Of a stretch of 64,000 nt of DNA, positions 22,021 to 31,413 are shown in pieces. The notes under the pieces were generated by a model. The model did no database searches, was not told the origin of the DNA, and saw only the letters and a list, made by a program, of their open reading frames with translations. The DNA is from an uncultured Bacteroidia bacterium (lineage in GTDB: Bacteria; Bacteroidota; Bacteroidia; Bacteroidales; F082): contig CADADR010000010.1 of the NCBI GenBank assembly GCA_902786745.1, forward strand, positions 39,238 through 103,237. The letters are read 5' to 3'. The first letter of the stretch is position 1. Each line of letters begins with the position of its first letter. A program made the translations under genes and the position numbers.

Positions 22021-24699
22021 ATGGAAATCAGCAGCAAATACAGCCCTCAGGAAGTTGAAGGCAAATGGTACGAACACTGGATGGACAAGAACTACTTTCA
22101 CTCCACTCCCGACGAACGCGAACCCTATACCATCGTGATCCCTCCGCCGAATGTGACCGGCGTGCTTCACATGGGTCACATGATGAACAACACGATTCAG
22201 GACATCCTGATCCGCCGCGCCCGCATGCAAGGCAAGAACGCCTGCTGGGTGCCCGGCACCGACCACGCCTCCATCGCCACCGAAGCCAAGGTGGTGAACA
22301 AGTTGGCGCAACAGGGTATCAAGAAGACTGACATTGGCCGCGAAGAGTTCCTCAAGCACGCTTGGGACTGGACCCACGAGCATGGTGGTATCATCCTCAA
22401 GCAGTTGCGCCGCCTCGGTTGCTCCTGCGACTGGGAACGCACCTCGTTCACCATGGACGACATCCGCTCGAAGAGCGTCATCCGCGCCTTCGTCGACCTG
22501 TATAACAAAGGCCTGATTTACCGTGGTGTACGCATGGTCAACTGGGACCCGAAGGCCTTAACGGCTTTGAGCGACGAGGAAGTCATCTTCAAAGATGAAC
22601 ACAGCAAGCTGTTCTACCTGCGTTATTACCTCCACGAGGACGACGGCACAGGTGCCACGGGTGCTGAAGGCGAAATCATCCACACCGATGAGCAAGGTCG
22701 CCGCTATGCCGTGGTGGCCACCACGCGTCCCGAGACCATCATGGGCGACACGGCCATGTGCATCAACCCTGCCGACCCGAAGAACCAATGGCTGCGCGGC
22801 AAGAAAGTCGTGGTGCCGCTGGTCAACCGCGTCATCCCCGTCATCGAGGACGGCTATGTCGATATCGAGTTCGGTACCGGCTGTCTGAAGGTCACTCCCG
22901 CCCACGATGTGAACGACTACATGCTCGGCGAGAAGCACAACCTGCAGAGCATCAACATCTTCAATGACGACGCCACTTTGAGTGAAGCTGCTGGTATGTA
23001 CATCGGCATGAGCCGCGAGGACTGCCGCAAGCAGATCATCATCGACATGAAGGAAGCCGGACTGCTGGAGAAGATCGAGGACTATAATAATAAGGTGGGT
23101 TACTCCGAGCGCACCAATGTGCCGATTGAGCCGAAGCTCTCGATGCAGTGGTTCCTCAAGATGGAACACCTCGCCGACATCGCACTGAAACCCGTGTTGA
23201 ATGGTGACATCAAGTTCTATCCTGCCAAATATGTCAATCTCTATCGTCACTGGTTGGAGAACATCAAGGACTGGTGCATCAGCCGTCAGCTGTGGTGGGG
23301 CCATCAGATTCCGGCCTACTACCTGCCCGAAGGCGGTTTCGTGGTCGCCGAGACGCCCGAAGAAGCCTTGAAACTCGTCATCGAGAAGACTGGAAACAAG
23401 AATTTGACCCTCAAAGACTTACGTCAAGACGACGATGCCTTGGACACTTGGTTCAGCTCATGGCTGTGGCCTTTGTCGCTCTTCAACGGCATCCTTGACC
23501 CCGACAACGCCGAGTTCAAGTACTACTACCCCACCAACGACCTCATCACCGCCCCCGACATCATCTTCTTCTGGGTGGCGCGTATGATTATGGCTGGTGA
23601 GGAATACCAAAATGAAGTGCCGTTCAAGAATGTGTATTTTACTGGTATTGTGAGAGATAAACTGGGCCGCAAGATGTCCAAGTCGTTGGGCAACTCCCCC
23701 GACCCGATTGAGCTCATCGACAAGTTCGGCGCCGATGGCGTGCGTATGGGCATGATGCTCAGCGCCCCTGCCGGCAACGACATCCTCTTCGATGAGGCCC
23801 TCTGTGAACAAGGCCGCAACTTCTGCAACAAGATTTGGAACGCCTTGCGTCTGGTGAAAGGCTGGAATGTGGATCAAAATGCCGCCCAGCCCGAGGCCGC
23901 CAAGATGGCCGTGAAGTGGTTTGAGGCACGCTTCAACCAAGTGCTGGCCGAGACCAACGACAACATCGACAAGTACCGCCTCAGCGATGCCTTGATGGGC
24001 ATCTACAAACTCACTTGGGACGACTTCTGCTCGTGGTACCTCGAGATGGTGAAGGCTCCACAAGGCCAGGGCATCGACCCCGTGACCTATGCCGCCACCA
24101 TCAAGTTCTTCGAGAACCTGATGCTCCTGCTGCACCCCTTTATGCCGTTCATCACCGAGGAGATCTGGCATGCTATCGCCGAGCGCAAAGAAGGAGATGA
24201 TATCATCATCGCCCAGCAGCCCAAGTTGCAAGCCATTGACGAAGCCATCTTGAAGCAGTTTGAGTTCACCCAAGAGGTCATCAACAATGTCCGTAAGGTT
24301 CGCAGCGACAAGAACATCGCCTTCCGCGATGCCATCCAACTCGTGGTGAAGGGCACGGCCAACAAGGACTTCGACTGCGTGATTGCCAAACTCTGCAACG
24401 TGAGCGAAGTGAGTTATGTGGCCGAGGCTCCCGCTGGTGCCTTCGGCTTCATCGTGGGCAGCACCGAGTTCTTCGTGCCGCTCACTGGCAGCGTCGATGT
24501 CGAAGCCGAGATCAAGAAATTGGAAGAGGAACTGAAATACGCCCAAGGCTTCTTGAAGAGTGTTGAGGCCAAACTCTCCAACGAGCGCTTCGTGAGTGGT
24601 GCTCCTGCCGCCGTCGTCGACAAGGAACGCAAGAAGAAAGCCGACGCTGAGGCCAAGATCGCTGTGATTGAGCAGCAGCTGGCTGGGCTGAGGAAATAA
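22021..24699 (+). CDS. valS: Valine-tRNA ligase
   Basis: 892-residue class I aminoacyl-tRNA synthetase that charges tRNA-Val. The HIGH motif appears as HMGH within [17 protein letters not shown] (about residues 40-55) and the KMSKS motif is KMSKS at residues 551-555. The editing domain includes [18 protein letters not shown], which removes mischarged threonine. A C-terminal coiled coil follows ([30 protein letters not shown]), as in all ValS. The start at 22021 ([20 protein letters not shown]) fits the family and the promoter. Confidence 0.97.
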   Translation: MEISSKYSPQEVEGKWYEHWMDKNYFHSTPDEREPYTIVIPPPNVTGVLHMGHMMNNTIQDILIRRARMQGKNACWVPGTDHASIATEAKVVNKLAQQGIKKTDIGREEFLKHAWDWTHEHGGIILKQLRRLGCSCDWERTSFTMDDIRSKSVIRAFVDLYNKGLIYRGVRMVNWDPKALTALSDEEVIFKDEHSKLFYLRYYLHEDDGTGATGAEGEIIHTDEQGRRYAVVATTRPETIMGDTAMCINPADPKNQWLRGKKVVVPLVNRVIPVIEDGYVDIEFGTGCLKVTPAHDVNDYMLGEKHNLQSINIFNDDATLSEAAGMYIGMSREDCRKQIIIDMKEAGLLEKIEDYNNKVGYSERTNVPIEPKLSMQWFLKMEHLADIALKPVLNGDIKFYPAKYVNLYRHWLENIKDWCISRQLWWGHQIPAYYLPEGGFVVAETPEEALKLVIEKTGNKNLTLKDLRQDDDALDTWFSSWLWPLSLFNGILDPDNAEFKYYYPTNDLITAPDIIFFWVARMIMAGEEYQNEVPFKNVYFTGIVRDKLGRKMSKSLGNSPDPIELIDKFGADGVRMGMMLSAPAGNDILFDEALCEQGRNFCNKIWNALRLVKGWNVDQNAAQPEAAKMAVKWFEARFNQVLAETNDNIDKYRLSDALMGIYKLTWDDFCSWYLEMVKAPQGQGIDPVTYAATIKFFENLMLLLHPFMPFITEEIWHAIAERKEGDDIIIAQQPKLQAIDEAILKQFEFTQEVINNVRKVRSDKNIAFRDAIQLVVKGTANKDFDCVIAKLCNVSEVSYVAEAPAGAFGFIVGSTEFFVPLTGSVDVEAEIKKLEEELKYAQGFLKSVEAKLSNERFVSGAPAAVVDKERKKKADAEAKIAVIEQQLAGLRK

Positions 24700-24713
24700 T
24701 TCAAATGAAATGG

Positions 24714-24740
24714 GTAGAGACGTAGCGCGCTACGTCTCTA
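24714..24740. repeat. GTAGAGACG hairpin repeat, copy 3
   Basis: GTAGAGACGTAGCGCGCTAC followed by GTCTCTA, right after the valS stop codon. Confidence 0.75.
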
Positions 24741-24745
24741 TTATG

Positions 24746-24790
24746 CAAAAAACGGGTTTCATCAGTGAACGATGAAGCCCGTTTGTTTTA
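24746..24790. terminator. Bidirectional terminator after valS
   Basis: AACGGGTTTCATC pairs with GATGAAGCCCGTT. A run of A precedes and T-rich sequence follows, serving valS and the convergent lipoprotein gene. Confidence 0.8.
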
Positions 24791-25339
24791 ATGTGCCATG
24801 GCACCTATCAATAGCAGAACCAAGCCTCCCAAGGTCAAACCTGAGGCTAGGTAAAATGTCTTTTTGCCATTTCTCACTTTAATCGCAAGGTTCTTTTCCA
24901 TGTCATTCACCTGGTAAATAGGTGAATTAGAACCACACATCTTTTCATAATCTGATGGATCACTGACCTCACAGGCAGCAATCTCGGCGGCATCAACATA
25001 TTGTTCACCTTTCTTCGTTTCCCTCAACATATACGACACCGTATAACTTATTGAATGCCCAGTAGCATTAGTGAAACGATATGTGTCGCGGGTCACAAAA
25101 TTGTTAGCCAATTCTGTCCCATAACCGCCTTCTTCTGTATGCGATGTCCTTAATACGACAAGATCATTCTTCGTTTCCGAACTTGAACCCGACAGATCGA
25201 ATCCTTGTTGCGACATCTCATCACTAACTTGAGTGATTACCTGATCAAAAGTGGATTTCTTCGTGACATACTTGGTATCCATACAACTCGAAAACCAGAA
25301 AAGTGCAGCAAGGCAAAGGAATAGACAAGATTTTTTCAT
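24788..25339 (-). CDS. Lipoprotein of unknown function
   Basis: 183-residue protein with signal peptide MKKSCLFLCLAALFWFSSC (Cys19 would carry the lipid). The mature part has no family I recognise. A hydrophobic segment near the C-terminus (TFYLASGLTLGGLVLLLIGAMAH) looks like a membrane anchor, which is unusual for an outer-membrane lipoprotein. The start at 25339 places the signal peptide correctly; an in-frame start four codons earlier is possible. It faces valS and shares its terminator. Confidence 0.65.
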   Translation of the reverse strand: MKKSCLFLCLAALFWFSSCMDTKYVTKKSTFDQVITQVSDEMSQQGFDLSGSSSETKNDLVVLRTSHTEEGGYGTELANNFVTRDTYRFTNATGHSISYTVSYMLRETKKGEQYVDAAEIAACEVSDPSDYEKMCGSNSPIYQVNDMEKNLAIKVRNGKKTFYLASGLTLGGLVLLLIGAMAH

Positions 25340-25527
25340 AACAAATACCATTTAGAACAATAGAAAAAGCCACAAAAACCAGACCAAAACCATCAATTAA
25401 GACAAAGAAAATAAAACTATATAACCAAAGATAATCCGCGCAAACGGCATTAAAAACCACCATTTGCGCGGAAAATCTTTCAATAAGTTGAGCAACTATG
25501 GGCATTTTTACCCATTTGCGCAATTTA

Positions 25528-26052
25528 TCAGTTGCACCCTTCACAACCGCCATCGCAGTCGCCGCCGCAACCGCTGCAACCACCAGGTGCAAAGTCTTCA
25601 TCGGTCGACTCGCGCACATCGAGGATTTCGCCAGAGAAATGAAGGTGCTTACCCGCCATGTCGTGGTTAAAGTCCATCTTCACGTGTTTGTCACCAATCT
25701 CACGGACAAGACCCATGATCGGGCGACCATCGGAGGTCTGCATCATCAGCTGGGCACCGACCTTCACCATGTCCATCAGCACATCGTTCTTCATGAACAT
25801 GCTCTTATCGAGGTCCATCACATAGGCCTCATCGCGCTCGCCGTAGCCCTCTTCGGGTGTCAGGTGGAAGGCATAATGGTCGCCGGGTTCCTTGCCCATC
25901 AAGTTCTCCTCGAACTTGGGCAACAACTGGTGCATACCGAAGATGCACACAAAGGGGTTCTCTTTCGTGGTCTCCTGAAGGATGGGACCGTTTTCGTCGT
26001 TCTCACGCAAGACATAGGTCATGGTGACGACAGCTTGATCTTGAATTTTCAT
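25528..26052 (-). CDS. slyD: SlyD-like FKBP peptidyl-prolyl isomerase
   Basis: 174-residue cytosolic prolyl isomerase/chaperone. The FKBP core is split by an insert-in-flap domain as in SlyD: VTMTYVLRENDENGPILQET, then CIFGMHQLLPKFEENLMGKEPGDHYAFHLTPEEGYGERDE, then the flap, then VKMDFNHDMAGKHLHFSGEILDV, which is the strongly conserved SlyD end. The tail GGCSGCGGDCDGGCEGCN holds six cysteines and resembles the metal-binding tail that delivers nickel in E. coli SlyD. It follows the large membrane protein gene by 18 bp, probably in one operon. Confidence 0.9.
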   Translation of the reverse strand: MKIQDQAVVTMTYVLRENDENGPILQETTKENPFVCIFGMHQLLPKFEENLMGKEPGDHYAFHLTPEEGYGERDEAYVMDLDKSMFMKNDVLMDMVKVGAQLMMQTSDGRPIMGLVREIGDKHVKMDFNHDMAGKHLHFSGEILDVRESTDEDFAPGGCSGCGGDCDGGCEGCN

Positions 26053-26070
26053 AGGTTTACTATTTGATGA

Positions 26071-28143
26071 TTAATAACTTCCAAACATTTTGCGCAAGAG
26101 CCATTCCACAGCGGCCAATCCGATGAGGACAAAGAAGATCCATTTGGAGTGGATCAAGTCCTCGAAGCGGCTCTCATGGTGTTCAACGGAGGTGATGCGC
26201 GAATCATTGTGCAAATCGGCAAAAAGTTGCTGCAACTCGCGGGCGGTATAGCAGTTTCCGTTGGTCAGGCGAGCGATGGTGCGCATACGGTCGATATCAG
26301 CAGTAAGTTGCTGTGCCTCAATACCGATGGCCACCACACTAAAGGTGCCGTTCACATTGATCTTGCGCTCGCCCATCTGGGTTTGTACCTTATAAGTATA
26401 AAGGCCTTCGGGCAGCAATCCAGCGTTCAGTTCATAGTCGTGGTCGCGCTTCGAGAAAGTGTAGTCGTAGGTCTCCCCAGTCAGTTTATTCTCGATTTGA
26501 ATGGTCAAGTCGGGGTCGGTCACGAGTTCGTTGTTCGGGTTGCGCAACTCGGCGGTAATGATGACAGGCTCATTGCTGTAATAGGTCTCCTTGGCATAGA
26601 TGGCCGAGCCGTCGTTGGCCGACAACAGCAAGTATTTCAGCGACTTGGAGAACATCTCGTCAAACACATCGTGGTTCTTGTTCTGGTAGTACTCATACAG
26701 CCTCCAACGCCACACGTTAGTGCCGAACAAGAAGGCCATCTTGCGCCCATCATTGGCAAAAGTCAACAGCGGCAGTCCCGACTTGATGCCCATCACCTCC
26801 TGCAGCAGCAGGTCATCATGCGATTTCAAAGCGTTGATTTCCACATGTGGCAAGGCCAAAGGTGGGTATTTCCCGATGAGTTGCTCCGACTTCGCATCAA
26901 AGGTGAAGGTCGAGAAGGCCGTGTTTTGGTGCGCCTTGACATCCATCAAGGTGTTGGTTGCGCCAGAATGCAAGGCAAAGACATTCTGCAACTTACTGAG
27001 CATATCGCGGTCGGTGTCATTGCCAACGATGAAGAAAACTGGGAGTTTCACATTCTTGTCCAACTGCGCCTTCAAGGCATTGAAATCCGTTCGCACCGAG
27101 GGTACCTGATGCAGGATGACCAAGTCGTAGTTGGCAAAGTCGGGCAAGGTCTCTTTACCAAAGCAGAAGTCCATCTCATAATTGTCATTAAGCACACTGC
27201 GCAACGCGCCCAAGTCGGGATGCGGTGAGGCAGCCACACAGAGCAGTTTGTATTTCTGGTCGAGCACTTCTACATAGATATGGCGCACGTTGTTCAGCAG
27301 TTGCTCCTCTTCGGCGATGCCGCTCACCTCGATGTCGATGGCCATGACGCCTTTCTTGGTGGCATCAAGCATGAAGTCGACTTCCTTGGAAAAGCGGTTG
27401 GACGGAATCTCAATATCACGTTTCTCGATGAGGCGCCCGCTTTCCTTAAGGGTCAGTTGGGCCTTGCGTCCAGCCAAGTCGCGGGCAGCGACCGTCACAC
27501 GGACGGGGAAGGTCGCACCGAGCGACACCACCTTATTATAATGCACATTGCGGATGGCGAGATCGGGATAGGAAACCGTGTCACCCAAAACGACGGTATG
27601 GATGGGGAACGGGAAGTTCTCCGCAACCAACTCTGGCTCAAAACCACGGTTATAGATACCGTCGGAAAAGAGCAGCACCGCACCCACATTGCGCTTGTAA
27701 TACCTTCTGTCCAAGGTCTTTATAAGCGACGACAAATCCGTCAGTTGGTCAGAGAAATCGAGTTGCTCGAAATCGCGGACTTCCTCACCGAAGAGATATT
27801 CATCCACTTGGAAATCAGCGTTCAAGTCTTTCCTAAATTGCTCAAACTGGGTAAGATAATCCTTTTTGTAAAACGCCGAATCCTTACAAAGGACGACGGA
27901 CGAAGAATTGTCGTGCGCAAGGATGATTGTAGGCGTCTCCACCGAACTGAATTTCTGCCTTATCAGCGGGTTGAAAAGCAGCAAAACCACCAATCCGACC
28001 ATCAAGGTTCGTAGCGCAAACAAGATGACATTCAAGGCTTTGCCATAGTGTTGCTTCTTGTTCCGGAAATACAACACCGTAGCCGCCGCCAGACCAGCCA
28101 GCAGTGCCAAAGCAAGCATCCAGATGGGGATTCCGATATTCAC
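26071..28143 (-). CDS. Membrane protein with a vWA-like domain
   Basis: 690-residue protein with two N-terminal membrane helices (about residues 7-27 and 39-60), a large soluble part and one C-terminal helix (WIFFVLIGLAAVEWLL). This layout matches the BatA-like, vWA-containing membrane proteins that Bacteroidetes encode singly. The possible metal site reads AHDNSSSV, a variant of DxSxS. AVLLFSDGIYNRG matches a later vWA strand. The second half has Ig-like strands (YYSNEPVIITAELRNPNNE). The role is unknown; relatives are thought to work in envelope stress or aerotolerance. It is transcribed ahead of slyD. Confidence 0.65.
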   Translation of the reverse strand: MNIGIPIWMLALALLAGLAAATVLYFRNKKQHYGKALNVILFALRTLMVGLVVLLLFNPLIRQKFSSVETPTIILAHDNSSSVVLCKDSAFYKKDYLTQFEQFRKDLNADFQVDEYLFGEEVRDFEQLDFSDQLTDLSSLIKTLDRRYYKRNVGAVLLFSDGIYNRGFEPELVAENFPFPIHTVVLGDTVSYPDLAIRNVHYNKVVSLGATFPVRVTVAARDLAGRKAQLTLKESGRLIEKRDIEIPSNRFSKEVDFMLDATKKGVMAIDIEVSGIAEEEQLLNNVRHIYVEVLDQKYKLLCVAASPHPDLGALRSVLNDNYEMDFCFGKETLPDFANYDLVILHQVPSVRTDFNALKAQLDKNVKLPVFFIVGNDTDRDMLSKLQNVFALHSGATNTLMDVKAHQNTAFSTFTFDAKSEQLIGKYPPLALPHVEINALKSHDDLLLQEVMGIKSGLPLLTFANDGRKMAFLFGTNVWRWRLYEYYQNKNHDVFDEMFSKSLKYLLLSANDGSAIYAKETYYSNEPVIITAELRNPNNELVTDPDLTIQIENKLTGETYDYTFSKRDHDYELNAGLLPEGLYTYKVQTQMGERKINVNGTFSVVAIGIEAQQLTADIDRMRTIARLTNGNCYTARELQQLFADLHNDSRITSVEHHESRFEDLIHSKWIFFVLIGLAAVEWLLRKMFGSY

Positions 28144-28163
28144 CGATTGTTCAGATAAGGGTG

Positions 28164-28171
28164 CAAAGATA
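28164..28171 (-). promoter_or_regulatory. -7 box of the vWA-like protein gene
   Basis: TATCTTTG on the minus strand. Confidence 0.6.
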
Positions 28172-28276
28172 AGGAATTTTCGGGAAAGTCGTAATATAGA
28201 TTACCGATTCAGGAAAATTCGGTTGTCGATTCGTCTTCCCATTCCCATCTGTGTTATTTCTTTAATTGAGCCATTT

Positions 28277-29530
28277 TTATTCCAACAGCCACTTCCAAAG
28301 CGGCACCACCTGAATGGTCTTGCCGTCCTTTTCCAAAACGGTTTCTTCATCTTTGGTGATAATCATCAAATCGTTTACTTCCAGGCGTTTGGAAACCTTG
28401 ATTAAGGCCTCGGTTTCGCGTTGGAAAGTGCTTTCGTCTTGCAGGGAATAAGAGGCTTGAATAAGTTTTTTTTGCTCGGGCAAGTAGAAATCGACCTCCA
28501 CGCCGTTATGGTAAAAACAAACCTCGTTCTTGTACTTCTTTATCAAGTTAATGGCCACCATGTTCTCCAAAAGGCTGGTCTCAGGGTCGGGCAAAAATAG
28601 GTTGAGAATGCCATTGTCGATGAAATAATACTTGCGTTGGGTGTTGCGTTCGGTCAATTTGCCGATGATATTCTCCAAAGGCAGCAGCAACCACGATTCG
28701 CACATGTAATTCACATAATCAATGACTGTATCAGTGCTAGCCTTTTTGCCAGTCGAACTTACCACATTGGCCAAACGGTTGTAGGATGAAGGCTGTTTTA
28801 CGCTTTCCGCCAACTTTTTGGCCAAAATGCGCAGACCAAAGTCATTGCGGATGTCGTAACGCGCAATCAAATCGCCAAAGAAAACTTTGTTGAACAATCC
28901 GCTGAGCCATGAACGTTTATCGGCCACATTCATCACCTCGGGCAGACCACCAAAACGGAAATAAAACTCGAAATACTTCACAATCTCCTTTCTATAAAGG
29001 TGCAAGGCATTCTTTTCCTTCACGTTAATGCCCGAAAAAGACAAATACTCAGCAAATGAAAGTGGAAACACTTCCATAATCATATAACGTCCGCCCAAAG
29101 TGGTCGCAATTTCCGAGCTCAACATCTTGGCATTGCTGCCGGTGATGTAAACCCTGTATTTTTGGTCGGCCAACCGTCGCGCGAACTTCTCCCAACCTTC
29201 AACAATCTGAATCTCGTCAAAGAAGAAAACAGGTTGAGTATCAAACATTTCCTCATAAGCAGATTTGATAATGTCCAAATCGGTCAAAGTCATTATTCCC
29301 AAACGATCATCCTCAAAATTGAAATAGCAGATTTCCTCCATACGATGGCCTTTTTTCAATAATTGATGGATGCGCTGATACAACAAATATGACTTTCCAG
29401 CACGACGCAAGCCCACAAGCACATAATTCAGTGCGTCTTCAAACTCGTAGTCGCGCTCAAAAAAGCTTACCGACGAAATAAAATGCTGATTTTCAACAAT
29501 AATATCCTTAATCAAGTCCTTGCTCAACAT
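28277..29530 (-). CDS. AAA_14/DUF4143 ATPase
   Basis: 417-residue cytosolic ATP-binding protein. Walker A is VGLRRAGKSYLLYQR near residue 36, Walker B is VFFFDEIQIV, and YITGSNAKMLSSEIATTLGGRY is the sensor region. The C-terminal half is DUF4143, ending in the nuclease-like pattern ENMVAINLIKKYKNEVCFYHNGVEVDFYLPEQKKLIQASY. Such proteins are numerous in Bacteroidales, differ between strains and have no agreed function; defence or toxin-antitoxin roles have been suggested. The coding region is AT-rich compared with valS or dnaA, suggesting transfer. Three sites exactly 33 bp apart lie directly upstream. Confidence 0.85.
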   Translation of the reverse strand: MLSKDLIKDIIVENQHFISSVSFFERDYEFEDALNYVLVGLRRAGKSYLLYQRIHQLLKKGHRMEEICYFNFEDDRLGIMTLTDLDIIKSAYEEMFDTQPVFFFDEIQIVEGWEKFARRLADQKYRVYITGSNAKMLSSEIATTLGGRYMIMEVFPLSFAEYLSFSGINVKEKNALHLYRKEIVKYFEFYFRFGGLPEVMNVADKRSWLSGLFNKVFFGDLIARYDIRNDFGLRILAKKLAESVKQPSSYNRLANVVSSTGKKASTDTVIDYVNYMCESWLLLPLENIIGKLTERNTQRKYYFIDNGILNLFLPDPETSLLENMVAINLIKKYKNEVCFYHNGVEVDFYLPEQKKLIQASYSLQDESTFQRETEALIKVSKRLEVNDLMIITKDEETVLEKDGKTIQVVPLWKWLLE

Positions 29531-29553
29531 GGTTTTTCGTTTTTTTACGACTG

Positions 29554-29561
29554 CAAAGATA
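29554..29561 (-). promoter_or_regulatory. -7 box of the DUF4143 ATPase gene
   Basis: TATCTTTG on the minus strand, 24 bp before the start codon and directly next to the three-site array. Confidence 0.6.
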
Positions 29562-29565
29562 TAAC

Positions 29566-29655
29566 TTTATCGATTATGCTCGATAAAAATATATAAATTT
29601 TATCGTTTATAATCGACAAAAATACATTGTATTCATCGATTATATTCGATAAAAT
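29566..29655. promoter_or_regulatory. Three operator-like sites with 33-bp period
   Basis: Cores ATCGATTATGCTCGATAA (29569), ATCGTTTATAATCGACAA (29602) and ATCGATTATATTCGATAA (29635). Each is an imperfect palindrome and starts are exactly 33 bp apart. They sit upstream of, and probably over, the -33 region of the ATPase promoter. Confidence 0.6.
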
Positions 29656-29723
29656 GCCACAACTTGCTCCACGGAACGCCAAAAGATTATTTGCTTTCAG
29701 GCTGTCAATGGTACAATCATTAG

Positions 29724-30527
29724 TCAATCGTGATAATCGCTGTCTTTCCATTCAAACTTCACCGTCGCGGGCACAAGGTATTTGCCTATCTTGTAGTCAA
29801 TGTTTGCCTTATGGGCCTGACTCAACTGGTAGCACCGTGGCACATAAAACATCTTTCCATCCTTGATGAAATGGGCACCCGTTTGATGAAAGCGAAAGGC
29901 GACATTTTTGGCGATACACTGCTCGCGAAGGGCAAGTATCCAATCGTAGTTGCATGGTCTTGCCTCAACCCCCGACTCACCGCCTACCGACACTTCCTCT
30001 ATCGTGTCATCGAGATAAGGGGTAAGATCCATGGCTGTAATCAGAGGGGATGCAATAATGCTCTTGTGTTTGATGGGGAGCGACAAGAAAATGGGCAAAC
30101 GATAATCCGCCATCTCCTGATTCTCCACCGTACAGCCCACGATGACATTGTCATAGCCATTGCCCCAGTCGTCGGGTGCGCACTCCATGAAACGGTCGAT
30201 ACGCTTAGTGAAGAAGAAAAACCAAAGGTCGCTCCGCTGCTTCATCATCTGCCAGCATTCCGGTCGCCATTCATCCGCATCTTTTAGGAGAAAATCGGAG
30301 GTAAAGCAGGTAAACACCAGTTTGCCGCTTTCAATCTTCCACGACTTGTCGCGCTTCCTCTTCATGGGCAGGTTGAAGTTGCTCGTCTTTCTGCATTCGC
30401 TGCTCGATATCTCACTGCCGTACATCTCATCCTGGCGATACACATAACAATACTTACACCCAGGACTTATCTTGGTGCAACCGTGCCATGGATTCCAGTC
30501 AGCGTATATTTCCCAATGCTCGGACAT
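29724..30527 (-). CDS. DUF5131 (phage Gp37/Gp68) family protein
   Basis: 267-residue protein that begins with WNPWHGCTKISPGCKYCYVYR. The three cysteines (C-x6-C-x2-C) resemble a radical-SAM-type iron-sulfur site, and later FTCFTSDFLLKDADEWR and VSVGGESGVEARPCNYDW are signatures of the family. Members occur in phages and in bacterial genomes; the reaction is unknown. It is divergent from a glycosyltransferase gene. Like the ATPase, it looks like accessory material. Confidence 0.85.
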   Translation of the reverse strand: MSEHWEIYADWNPWHGCTKISPGCKYCYVYRQDEMYGSEISSSECRKTSNFNLPMKRKRDKSWKIESGKLVFTCFTSDFLLKDADEWRPECWQMMKQRSDLWFFFFTKRIDRFMECAPDDWGNGYDNVIVGCTVENQEMADYRLPIFLSLPIKHKSIIASPLITAMDLTPYLDDTIEEVSVGGESGVEARPCNYDWILALREQCIAKNVAFRFHQTGAHFIKDGKMFYVPRCYQLSQAHKANIDYKIGKYLVPATVKFEWKDSDYHD

Positions 30528-30547
30528 AAAGTCTCACGAAAAGTCCA

Positions 30548-30555
30548 CAAAAATA
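30548..30555 (-). promoter_or_regulatory. -7 box of the DUF5131 gene
   Basis: TATTTTTG on the minus strand, 21 bp before the start codon. Confidence 0.5.
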
Positions 30556-30567
30556 AGAAAAAAAGCC

Positions 30568-30575
30568 TACTTTTG
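30568..30575 (+). promoter_or_regulatory. -7 box of the glycosyltransferase gene
   Basis: TACTTTTG followed by CGG. It supports the start at 30592 and rules out upstream in-frame starts. Confidence 0.65.
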
Positions 30576-30591
30576 CGGAAATTTTGAACGT

Positions 30592-31353
30592 ATGAACACC
30601 CTTTCGGTCGTCATCATCACCTTCAACGAGGAGCAGAAAATCGCGCAATGCCTTGACTCCGTTAAGGATATTGCCGACGAGATCATCGTCGTTGATTCAC
30701 ATTCCACCGATGCGACCGAGGCCATCTGCGACCACTACGGCGTGAAGTTCTTCACCCAAGACTGGCTCGGCTACTCCGACCAGAAGAACCTCGCCGACGA
30801 ACTCGCCACCTGCGACCTCATCTTCAGCATCGATGCTGACGAAGCGCTCTCGGACGAGCTAAAACAGTCCATCAAAGCACTGAAAGACAAAGAAATCACC
30901 GAAAATAAAGTCTTTGCCATGAACCGACTCAACAACTACTGCGGTCAGTGGGTGAAAGGCTGTGGGCTTTATCCTGAGACCAAAATCCGCATCTGGCGGC
31001 GCGGCTTCGCAGAGTGGGAAGGCATCATCCACGAATGGCTGAACTACAAAGAAACGCCGGAGAAAACTATGTTGCACGGCGACCTGCTGCACTATTCTTG
31101 GGACACGCCCGAGGCCTTCCGCAAGCAGCAGTTCCATTTCGCCGAATTGGGCGCGCAGTCGTACTACGAACGTGGCAAGAAGACAGGCATTCTGCCTTGG
31201 ATTTTCAGCCCGAGCATCAATTTCATCCGCACCTATATTATAAAAGGCGGATTCCTCTACGGCAAGACAGGCTTCAGCATCTGCCACACAATGATGCAGG
31301 CTAACAGGCATAAATACAATCAATTACGAAAGAAAGTAAAACAAGAAATCTAG
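30592..31353 (+). CDS. Glycosyltransferase family 2 (WaaE/KdtX-like)
   Basis: 253-residue GT-A enzyme, probably adding a sugar to lipopolysaccharide core on the inner face of the membrane. It has LSVVIITFNEEQKIAQCLDSVKDIADEIIVVDSHSTD at the N-terminus, the metal-binding SIDADEAL and the acceptor-side KIRIWRRGFAEWEGIIHE. The close match is to the WaaE/KdtX beta-glucosyltransferase group. The stop codon (31351-31353) touches the left inverted repeat of the S23 cassette, so the last codons may have been affected by an insertion. Confidence 0.85.
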   Translation: MNTLSVVIITFNEEQKIAQCLDSVKDIADEIIVVDSHSTDATEAICDHYGVKFFTQDWLGYSDQKNLADELATCDLIFSIDADEALSDELKQSIKALKDKEITENKVFAMNRLNNYCGQWVKGCGLYPETKIRIWRRGFAEWEGIIHEWLNYKETPEKTMLHGDLLHYSWDTPEAFRKQQFHFAELGAQSYYERGKKTGILPWIFSPSINFIRTYIIKGGFLYGKTGFSICHTMMQANRHKYNQLRKKVKQEI

Positions 31354-31379
31354 ACTACGGGACTGCGGGACTGCGGGAC
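31353..31379. repeat. Left inverted repeat of the S23 cassette
   Basis: GACTACGGGACT (31353-31364) followed by two GCGGGAC(T) units. It is the exact reverse complement of 31811-31822 over 12 bp. Confidence 0.8.
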
Positions 31380-31413
31380 AGCCAGTCTTTGGCACAATAA
31401 AAGGAGAAACAGA

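Noticed and set aside
25245..25619. 124-codon minus-strand frame between slyD and the lipoprotein gene
   Set aside because: It overlaps both real genes in another frame and shows no family motif.
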